From assembly GCA_030523775.1 (NCBI GenBank), contig JAUNHW010000018.1:1-47240 (forward strand): a stretch of DNA of 47,240 nucleotides, written 5' to 3'. Below, piece after piece: positions 1 to 7,600 of this stretch. The DNA comes from Akkermansia sp. Its GTDB lineage: Bacteria; Verrucomicrobiota; Verrucomicrobiia; Verrucomicrobiales; Akkermansiaceae. The stretch's first letter is position 1. Each line of letters opens with the position of its first letter. Under the pieces are notes generated by a model that worked only from the letters and a program-made list of their open reading frames with translations, was not told the origin of the DNA and did not search any database. Position numbers and translations under genes: made by a program.

Positions 1-65
1 GGAGCCGCCTTCTTGACCGGAGCCTTCTTGGCAGGTGCCTTCGTCGCGGGTTTCTTTGTAGCCAT
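1..65 (-). CDS. Histone H1-like Lys/Ala/Pro-rich DNA-binding protein (N-terminus only)
   Basis: The visible 21 residues begin MATKKPATKAPAKKAP and continue as AK/PK repeats. This is the composition of bacterial histone H1-like (HC1-type) tails that bind DNA non-specifically through lysine. The ATG is at 65 on the minus strand and the rest of the gene lies left of the window. A promoter-like pair sits 65 bases upstream. Ribosomal and nucleolin-like proteins can have similar tails, so the family is inferred from composition only. Confidence 0.6.
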   Translation of the reverse strand, partial: MATKKPATKAPAKKAPVKKAA

Positions 66-130
66 AACTGTATGTTGTTTTTTAGCAGGTCAGGCTGAAG
101 CGCGATGTTACGCACGCATGACCTTCTCGT

Positions 131-159
131 GAAATATCACAGCGCCGACACCTTGACAA
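131..159 (-). promoter_or_regulatory. Promoter for histone-like gene
   Basis: The minus strand has TTGTCA at 159-154, a 17-base spacer and TATTTC at 136-131. The leader before the ATG at 65 would be about 60 bases. The surrounding DNA is AT-rich. Confidence 0.45.
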
Positions 160-246
160 GAAAAAATTTCATTTTTCTTAATTTTTTTTCACGGCGAGAA
201 TTCCGCCATGGAATTTTCGTCGTGCGAAACGCGTTCCGATTTCCGT

Positions 247-275
247 TTGTCACCACCCTACGCGTGTGCTAGAAT
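247..275 (+). promoter_or_regulatory. malQ promoter, leaderless geometry
   Basis: TTGTCA (247-252), a 17-base spacer and TAGAAT (270-275) are followed by only 8 bases before ATG 284. Transcription should start at or next to the start codon, leaving no room for a ribosome binding site. Confidence 0.6.
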
Positions 276-283
276 GGGCGCGC

Positions 284-2011
284 ATGAAGCAGGAAAGAAA
301 GACCGGAGTGTTGATGCCGCTGTTCTCCTTGCGGCGCGATGGCGATGGAGGAATCGGCGATTTGATTGCGCTGGAGGAATGGATCGATTGGGCGGCGGAA
401 CACGGCGTGGGATTCCTGCAACTGCTGCCCGTGAACGCGCTCGGCGAGGACGATGCGCCGTCTCCCTACTCTGCCATCAGCTCCGTTGCGCTGGAGCCCC
501 TGTACCTTTCGCTGGAGCGCATCCCGGGCATGCCGGAAACGTTTGACGCGTACCCTGCGGAGCTCCCGCCGCTGCAGCTTCCCGGCGGGCGCGACTACGT
601 GGACTACGCCCGCGTGCGGGCCTACAAGCGCGCCCTCTTCCGCACCGCGTGGAAAAACTTTCTGCACGATGCCGCGCTGGAAAGTTTGCGCGCGGAATTC
701 ACCGCGTGGTGCGGCACGCAGGATTGGCTGGACGACTTCGCGTGTTTCCGCGTGGCGAGCATCGCCTTCGGTTCCGCCGCCTGGTGGACCTGGCCGGAGC
801 AGGACCTCGCGGCCATCCGCTGCATGGCCGCGGAGAGTGATGAGGCGCGCATGCAGAAACAATACCAGCAGTGGCTGCAGTGGCTCTGCGCGCGGGAATG
901 GAAGCTGGTGCGCGAGCATGCGGACAAGCGCGGCGTGATGCTCATGGGAGATGTGCCCATCGGCATCTCCGTGGCAAGCGCGGATGTCTTCTTCCAGCGC
1001 CACCTGTTCGATATGGATTGGAGCGGCGGCGCGCCCGCGGAGGGCAACTTCGCGGAGGATCCCTTCACAGGCAAGTGGGGGCAGAACTGGGGTATTCCGC
1101 TCTACCGCTGGGATGTGATGGAGCGCGAGGGTTTCGCCTGGTGGAACCGCCGCGTGCAGAAGCTCGCGGAAATCTTCCGCATGTACCGCATCGATCACGT
1201 GCTCGGCTTCTACCGCATCTACGCCTTCCCCTGGATGCCGGACCGCAATCCCGAATTTCTCAACCTCACGCCGGACGAGGCTGCCGCGCGCTGCGGCGGG
1301 CGCCGCCCGGGGTTCCGCCCGCGCCCGGATTGGGAGGCCGCAGACCGCAAGGCAAACCTCATGCAGGGAGACCACCTACTGCGCCGGCTGCTCAAGGCAG
1401 CCCCGCAGCAAATCGTCATCGGCGAGGATTTGGGATGCGTGCCGGACTACGTGCGCCCGGACCTCTCCTTCCTGCGCATCGCAGGCTTCAAGATTCCCCA
1501 CTGGGAGATTGACGCGCGGCAGCGCATCATCAAGGGAGATTCCTACAACCCGTGCTCCTTTGCAACCTACGCCACGCATGATTTCCCGCCCCTCTGCAAC
1601 GATTGGAACGATTGGTTCGCAAACGTGCAGGCTGCGCGCGACGCCGTGAAGGACACCTCCCTCCCGCCGGAGGAGCTGCGCCGCCGCATCCTCACCGGGC
1701 GGGACTGCGCGCGTGTGCTCTGCTGGCTCGGAGACTATGCCGGGCTCACCCCGGAACAAAGCATGGTGCCGTGGAGCGCGGAGATAAAGCATGCGCTCAT
1801 CCGCGCGCTGCTGCAGTGCCGCTCGCTCTATGCGTGTCTCATGTGGACGGAGCTGTTCGACCACCCGGTGCGGCTCAACACGCCCGGCACGGAGGGCGGC
1901 GCCAACTGGCGCCCACGCATGCCGTTTACCGCGCGCCAGGCCGCGGGGCTTCCCCAGGCCGAGTGGTTGAAAGACCTCTCCGCCGCCGCAGGGAGAACCA
2001 CCGCGCTATAG
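284..2011 (+). CDS. malQ: 4-alpha-glucanotransferase (amylomaltase, GH77)
   Basis: This enzyme moves alpha-1,4-glucan segments between maltodextrins in cytoplasmic glycogen and maltose metabolism. The 575-residue product has the GH77 hallmarks: an N-terminal TGVLMPLFSLR..GGIGDL segment, the nucleophile motif RIDHVLGF with D near residue 304, the acid/base motif GEDLG with E near 381, and THD with D near 433. I chose ATG 284 because the -10 box TAGAAT ends 8 bases before it. A GTG at 266 in the same frame lies upstream of the predicted transcription start, and an internal ATG at 314 would cut off the conserved start. It runs convergent to doxX, with 16 bases between the two stops. No other glycogen gene is nearby. 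Confidence 0.95.
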   Translation: MKQERKTGVLMPLFSLRRDGDGGIGDLIALEEWIDWAAEHGVGFLQLLPVNALGEDDAPSPYSAISSVALEPLYLSLERIPGMPETFDAYPAELPPLQLPGGRDYVDYARVRAYKRALFRTAWKNFLHDAALESLRAEFTAWCGTQDWLDDFACFRVASIAFGSAAWWTWPEQDLAAIRCMAAESDEARMQKQYQQWLQWLCAREWKLVREHADKRGVMLMGDVPIGISVASADVFFQRHLFDMDWSGGAPAEGNFAEDPFTGKWGQNWGIPLYRWDVMEREGFAWWNRRVQKLAEIFRMYRIDHVLGFYRIYAFPWMPDRNPEFLNLTPDEAAARCGGRRPGFRPRPDWEAADRKANLMQGDHLLRRLLKAAPQQIVIGEDLGCVPDYVRPDLSFLRIAGFKIPHWEIDARQRIIKGDSYNPCSFATYATHDFPPLCNDWNDWFANVQAARDAVKDTSLPPEELRRRILTGRDCARVLCWLGDYAGLTPEQSMVPWSAEIKHALIRALLQCRSLYACLMWTELFDHPVRLNTPGTEGGANWRPRMPFTARQAAGLPQAEWLKDLSAAAGRTTAL

Positions 2012-2027
2012 TAGTGGCCGTGCACGC

Positions 2028-2498
2028 TCACCCCCTGCAGCACCTGCGGTGCAGGCAGCGGTGGAAGAGCATGCGGTCCAGGCTGAGCTTGCCGGGGCCT
2101 GTGAGCATGAGCACCACGAAGCAGAGCAGGTAGAGCAGCACCAGCTCATCCATTGCCGCACTCGTGCCCGCGCGCTGCGTGAACGCTATCACGCAGAAGT
2201 TCACGGCCAATACCAGCGCCGCGGGGCGCGTGAGAAAGCCCAGCACCACCGCTATGCTGCAAACGAATTCCGCAAACACGCACAGCGCCAGCGAGAATGT
2301 GGAGCCGATGCCGATGGGGTTCATCCACCCCGCACCGCTTCCGTTGAACAGCGCCAGCAGCTTGGGATAGCCGTGCGCCAGCATCATGCCGCCCAGGCCG
2401 ATACGAAACACCAGCAGGCCAATATGGCGCGCGCACTTGCATACGCAGGTGGGGCGCCCGGCCGCCGGACACATGGAGATGGGTTCTGATTGTTCCAT
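2028..2498 (-). CDS. DoxX family membrane protein
   Basis: This is a small integral membrane protein of 156 residues with about four hydrophobic segments. It carries the DoxX-like pattern LLVFRIGLGGMMLAHGYPKLLALF after a short Cys-rich N-terminus (CVCKCARH). DoxX relatives are inner-membrane proteins linked to quinone or thiol redox and stress, but the role here is unknown. The C-terminus is His/Cys/Arg-rich (HRCLHRRCC), which is odd for the family. It probably stands alone, and I see no strong promoter. Confidence 0.75.
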   Translation of the reverse strand: MEQSEPISMCPAAGRPTCVCKCARHIGLLVFRIGLGGMMLAHGYPKLLALFNGSGAGWMNPIGIGSTFSLALCVFAEFVCSIAVVLGFLTRPAALVLAVNFCVIAFTQRAGTSAAMDELVLLYLLCFVVLMLTGPGKLSLDRMLFHRCLHRRCCRG

Positions 2499-2559
2499 GC
2501 GGGCTGTGACGCACCGTGCGCGGCGGGCGTTCGCAAACGGTTGGGCGCCGCCCCGCAGC

Positions 2560-3024
2560 CTACACCTTGATGCGGTTGGTGCGGCGGGAATTGGGGTCGG
2601 TGATGAGGGTCCAGGCCTTCTGCAACCCGGAGGACTCGAAGTAGTCCAGCTTGCGCAGCTCCTCCATCTTGGCGTTCACCTTGTTCTGCAGGTTGGCCCA
2701 TTCCTCCAGCTGGGCATCCGTGCCCTTGGTGGGGATGGGCAGCAGGGTGAAGGTGCGGGAAAGCTTGTTGGCCACCTGCGCGGCGGTCTTCTCGTCCGTG
2801 ATTGTGTCCAGCAGCTCCACGGCTTCGTTGAGCGCGGCGAATTCACGCTTGAAGTTGTATTCCCAGTCCACCTTCTTGTTGGCGTTGCGCTTTTCCAGGC
2901 GCGCCTGCTTCTTGGCCTCGCGCTTTTCCTCGCGCGTCATGCCGTCGTAGGCATCCGCCAGCACGGGCGCGGCCAGGTATGCGAGCGCGGCCGCCAGCAA
3001 CACAGGATGGAACAATCCCTTCAT
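2560..3024 (-). CDS. Secreted or periplasmic hypothetical protein
   Basis: The product has 154 residues. A signal peptide (MKGLFHPVLLAAALAYLAAPVLADA) is followed by a very basic helical segment rich in EKREAKKQARLEKRN and an Asp/Glu/Leu-rich helical remainder, consistent with a small exported alpha-helical protein. I recognise no family. The start is set at 3024 because a strong promoter (TTGACA, 17, TAGCAT) ends 7 bases upstream. A longer reading from 3060 would begin inside that promoter. Confidence 0.7.
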   Translation of the reverse strand: MKGLFHPVLLAAALAYLAAPVLADAYDGMTREEKREAKKQARLEKRNANKKVDWEYNFKREFAALNEAVELLDTITDEKTAAQVANKLSRTFTLLPIPTKGTDAQLEEWANLQNKVNAKMEELRKLDYFESSGLQKAWTLITDPNSRRTNRIKV

Positions 3025-3031
3025 GCCGCGT

Positions 3032-3060
3032 ATGCTACCATCCCGGCGGCGGCGTGTCAA
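3032..3060 (-). promoter_or_regulatory. Promoter of the secreted protein gene, leaderless geometry
   Basis: The minus strand has TTGACA (3060-3055), a 17-base spacer, TAGCAT (3037-3032), then 7 bases to ATG 3024. This is one of the best -35 boxes in the window. Confidence 0.65.
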
Positions 3061-3072
3061 TTGTTCAATGGC

Positions 3073-4665
3073 TCACATTTTCGCGCGGCGTGGCGCACGG
3101 TGCAGGTTGACCGGTGCCACCAGGCCGTGTGAAAGCGCTTCCGCGAACATGCGGGCGGCATCCGCGCTGTGTGAGGCGGCATCGTGCAGCGGGGCCTCCC
3201 TGCACGCCCCGGAGGCCCCCGGCGGCGCGGTGCGGTACATCTCCAGGCAGGTGAGCCCGGAGGGCTCCTGCTCCCCGCGCAGGTTGGTGCGGCGCAGCAG
3301 TGTGTCACGGTGGAACCAGCTGCGGGTGAGAATGCCGCGCAGGGCGTTGATGCCGCGCCACACGTCCGGCGTGCGCGGCACCACGCGCACAGCGTGGATA
3401 CCCTCCCGCGCCAGGCTCTCCACGTAGGATTGGCCGTGGGGGTCGCGGTGGGCGGCATCGTGCGGCAGGAAGTGGGCGGCCACGGGGCCGTAGCGGTGCT
3501 CCCACTCGCGCATTTTTTCCGCGTAGTGTTCCAGCGGGAGCTGGTTGGCGGCGTAGTGGTTGAGCCAGTACACGCTGCCGCCCCAGCTCTGCACCAGCCA
3601 GATGGCGGTGTGGTCGCTGAGCCCCAAATCCCAGGCGGTGTAGAGGGGTTCCGCGGGGTTGTAGGAGAAATCCGCGCCAATGCGGCCCTGCTCGCGCAGC
3701 AGGGCGATGCGCGAGCCGTAGATGGAGCCGTCGTTCCCGGTGGCGAAGGCTTCATCCGGCGTGGATGGGTATTCCTGGCGCATGGCGGCGCCCATGGTGC
3801 GCTCCATGCGCGCGTACCACAGCTTCTGGCCGTGGGTGAGGCGCGTGCCCGCGCTGTCCAGCTTCTCGAAGTATGCCGCGGTGGCATCGCTCCAGCCGCC
3901 GTGCCCGCTGAGCGTGTATTCCGGGTTGTCGAACCAGCTGAAGAAGAAGAAGCGGAAATCCAGCGCGGAGAGCTCGTCCTTGGCCGCGTTCTCCATGGCT
4001 TGCAGCATCATTTCGTAGTTCACGCCGTAGCGCCCGCCCTCATGCGTGCTTTCCAATATGATGCGCCCGTTCGCCGGCACGGTGTTGATGGCGCCGGTGC
4101 GTATTTCACGCGCACGCCACGGCGCGTGCACGGAGACATGCGCCAGCTCGGAGACGTGCAGCAGCTGCAGCGTGCCGCCGCGCAGGGTGGTGCCCAGGCG
4201 GATGTCGCTCCCGTTGGCGAAGGCCATGCGCGTGCGTGCATCCCCCACGGGGTGCAGCTCTCCCTTCTTGACGGCGCCGGTGCGCTGCTTGATGAGCCCG
4301 CCCAAGTAGGCGAGCGCGCGTTCCCCCGCATCCGCCTCCGGCGGGGCGTAGTCCAGGTTTTCCCAGGCAAAGCGCACCTTGGCGAGCTTCTGCTCGGCGT
4401 CCGGCAGGCTTTTGTCGATGATGCCGGCGTGGAAGTTCGGTGTGAAGAGGCAGCTGTCCAGCATGAGCATGGCCACGTAGGTGGATATGCCCAGCTGGCG
4501 CGCCTTGAGCACGGCGTTGCGGTTCCACAGCCCGCGGTGCAGGCGCATCTGCGCGGCGTTGAGGGTGAAGCGCTGCATGCGCCCGGCCTTGTTCTCTATC
4601 CAGTACAGGTGCTGCATGCGCCACAGCGGGTCGTCCAGCCTGCCTTGGAGTTGTTCCGTGTCCAT
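3073..4665 (-). CDS. Phage terminase large subunit-like protein
   Basis: Large terminases are DNA-packaging ATPase/nucleases. The 530-residue product shows a Walker A-like motif KARQLGIST (about 54-62), a hydrophobic strand ending in an acidic residue, LQLLHVSE (E about 173), as the Walker B counterpart, and a C-terminal RNase H-like nuclease motif TAWDLGLSDHTAIW with D346 and D351. The late HSADAARMF segment fits the last nuclease motif. Its ATG shares one base with the stop of the upstream 1810-residue gene (TAATG), implying translational coupling. No portal, capsid, tail or integrase gene lies nearby, so this is a remnant or domesticated block rather than a complete prophage. Confidence 0.8.
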   Translation of the reverse strand: MDTEQLQGRLDDPLWRMQHLYWIENKAGRMQRFTLNAAQMRLHRGLWNRNAVLKARQLGISTYVAMLMLDSCLFTPNFHAGIIDKSLPDAEQKLAKVRFAWENLDYAPPEADAGERALAYLGGLIKQRTGAVKKGELHPVGDARTRMAFANGSDIRLGTTLRGGTLQLLHVSELAHVSVHAPWRAREIRTGAINTVPANGRIILESTHEGGRYGVNYEMMLQAMENAAKDELSALDFRFFFFSWFDNPEYTLSGHGGWSDATAAYFEKLDSAGTRLTHGQKLWYARMERTMGAAMRQEYPSTPDEAFATGNDGSIYGSRIALLREQGRIGADFSYNPAEPLYTAWDLGLSDHTAIWLVQSWGGSVYWLNHYAANQLPLEHYAEKMREWEHRYGPVAAHFLPHDAAHRDPHGQSYVESLAREGIHAVRVVPRTPDVWRGINALRGILTRSWFHRDTLLRRTNLRGEQEPSGLTCLEMYRTAPPGASGACREAPLHDAASHSADAARMFAEALSHGLVAPVNLHRAPRRAKM

Positions 4666-7600
4666 TATTGCGTGTCGTCCTCCTCTTCTTCTTTCTCCAG
4701 CCCGTGCTTGACGGCCCATTTCCTGGCGCGCTCCGCGGTGATTTCCTCCCTGGTGGGTTCCTTGTGGAGGGAGGGGATGTTCATGAAGTTGTAGTTGCCC
4801 ATCATGCCGCCGAGCAGGCGTTCCATGATTTCCTCGTGCTTCAGGCTGTTTTCCGCCTCCTCCCTGGTGGGGATGCGGCCGCGCCGGCGGCGCGGCGACT
4901 TGCGGCGCGGGCGGTGCACCACCCGGTGCTCACCGTAGCGCCCGCTGGTGGTTTGCAGGGCGTCTATCAGGTCGTGCCGCAGGGAGACGTCTCCGTCTAT
5001 CTCCTTGGCCAGCTCCACCAGGTCCGCCGCGTAGGGCGCGGGATCCTGCGAGAATTCCATGCCCATGAGCCCGCGCACAATGGCGGCTGCACAGCCCTGG
5101 CCGCGTGTCATTTCGCTTGGCACAAGGGATGACATGGAGGCGCAGAAGCGCGTGTCCACGCCAAGCCGCATCAGCAGCTCCCGGTTGGTGGGCGAGCCCA
5201 TGCGCCCCGCCTCCAGCGATTCCACGGACTCCGCGCGCCCCAGCAGATCCAGCACCAGGTCCAGCAGCAGGCGGTCGTGCAGGACATCTTGGCGGTTGCT
5301 GCCGAATTCCCTGCGGCGCGCGGCGGAGAAGCCGTCCAGGGGTTGGTAGGCGTCGTCCGCCTGTTCAGCGGCGTAGGCCAGTTTGCCGTGCACGGTGGGA
5401 GCGCCCCTGTAGGTGTGGATGATGTAGGGCGTGCGTGCGCGCGGGTTGGCGGCCTCCAGCTCGCCCGGCATCAGGCGGTAGATGTTGTCCGGCTGGGCGG
5501 GGTTGCAGTACAGGGTGATGGGCTGCATGAGCTCCGGCAGCAGCGGCGCGTGCAGAGGTTTGAGCAGGTGCGCGCACATGGGGGAGGTGTCGCTCCCGTC
5601 GTAGTCCTCCAGGAAGCTCAGGGCATCGTCGAAGGGAGCTTCCGCCCGCCAGGTTCGGGTGATTCCCTCCGGCCTGTTGCCGTTGGCGCCGCCGTAGAGG
5701 CGGTGCTTCCACCAGATGCCGTGCTGGTCTGCGTATGCGCGGTTGCCGGCGGCGGCGCGCAACCTGGTGAGCGTTTGCAGGGCGGGCAGCACGCGGGCGT
5801 CCGCGCGCCACTCCTCCGGCAGCCCGGTGTTGCGCTCCACCGTGTAGTCCGCGTGCACGGGGCCGAGCTCGTGGAGCTTGTTGCGGCGCAGGAGCGGCTC
5901 CTGCACATCTGCGGGCTCCGCATGTAGCTGCAGGTGGTCCACCTGGTCCGGGTGCTCCGGATTGAGCGCGTACCCGCGCAGTTCCGGGAAATCCCGGAGC
6001 ACGGCATCCAGCTGTTGCAGGTCTCGCTGCAGCTGCACCACATCCGGGTGCTCCAGCACGGCCTGCACGGAGTTTCCCCTATTGCCGGCGGGCTCCCCGG
6101 GGTGGTAGACGGCGTGTGCCAGCTCCCACTTGGTTTCCGGCAGCACGGTGTCCCACGCCTCTGCGGGATGCTCCAGCAGGTTGCGGTATTCCTGTGATGT
6201 GCTGCGGAAGGCGGCATCCCCGCCGAAACGGTGGCACCAGGCTTGTTCCAAACGCTGCCTCTCCGTGGGGTGGATGGATTCCCTCACCATCTCCAGCATG
6301 CGGTTCATCTGCGGGGAATCAAAGGGTTTGAGCGTGGCGTTCTCCACCATCTCGATGACGGGCAGCATCCCCTTCACCTTGGCTGCGGTGCGGCGGTTCG
6401 CCCAGCGGATGAGTTCCACTCCGCCCTTGCCGATGGCGGCGCGGAGCCGGCTGCCGCCCTCCGATTCGGGGCGCGTGCGGATGCTCTCGGGCTCGCAGAA
6501 CGGGATGAGTGCCATCCATGTGCGCATGCTCTGCGGCAGCGGCATGCTATCCATGCGCGCCAGCATGTAGGCGGTGGAGTAGTTGGTGAGCGCGTCCGCC
6601 AGGGCGTTGTTCATGCGCGAGTTGTCTATCCTGCGGCGCGGTATGTGGTACTGCCCGAAGGGATCTTCCTTGGCGAGCGCCAGGATGCGGTCCCGCTCGT
6701 TGGGCAGCATCACGCGCTGCTCCACCAAGAAGTCCACCGCTTGTTGCGGCGTGACGAGGCGGGAGCCGAGCATGCGGCGCCAGTAGTTGCCGATGCGCGC
6801 TTGGGCCAGGGCCAGCGGTGTGGCCATGGACCAGCGGTCTATCTGCGTGTTGCCGTACGCATCCGTTCCTGCAGCGAGCGGCGAGATGCCGTCCGTTTCT
6901 CCTGCGCCGCGCAAGCGGTGGCGCACGCGCGCCACATCCAGCCCGGCGGGGTAGAGGGAGGCGCTTTCCATCCAGCGCCTGCCCAGCTCCTCCAGCGCCA
7001 CGCTGCAAACCTGGTCGAACCCGGTGAAGCTCTTCTTGTCGTTCTTCACCAGCGCGGGCACATCACCAAGCGCATCCCGCACGCCGTGGAGCAGCAGGTG
7101 CACCGTGTCCTCCCCCGTGGGCAGGAAGTTCAGGCGCGCATTGGACACCAGGTCGTTCACCGCCTGGAAGGGTTTTTCATGCCAGCGGGTGAAGCGGCCG
7201 TCCGGGCGGCGGATGCGCCAGTACTGCACGCCGTCCTTCCCCGTGGCGGAGGAAAGGCCGTACCCGGTCATGTGCTCGTACAGGTTGTAGAATTCCTGGT
7301 TCTGCGGGTTGGGTTGGGAGTCTTCTGCAATGCCGCCCAGCAGGTCGCCCTGCCAGTCTTCCGGCAGGTGTTCGCCGAGCTCGCGGCGCAGCATGAGCGC
7401 GTACGCCTGCGGTACGGTGCAGCCGCGCGAGATGGCGGTCTGGAAGTCGTCCGTGTGCGGCAGCAGCAGGTAGAGGGTCTTGGCGCAGGAGCGCAACCCC
7501 AGGCCGATGCCGAGCATCTGGCGTTCCGGCTCCGGGGTGGCGTACCCGATGCTGCCGTGGCGGTAGTCCTCCGGTTGCATCCAGTGGTGGCGCACATGGT

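Noticed and set aside
153..180. Plus-strand TTGACA at 153 as an additional malQ promoter
   Set aside because: No acceptable -10 lies 16-18 bases downstream, whereas a better pair lies at 247-275.
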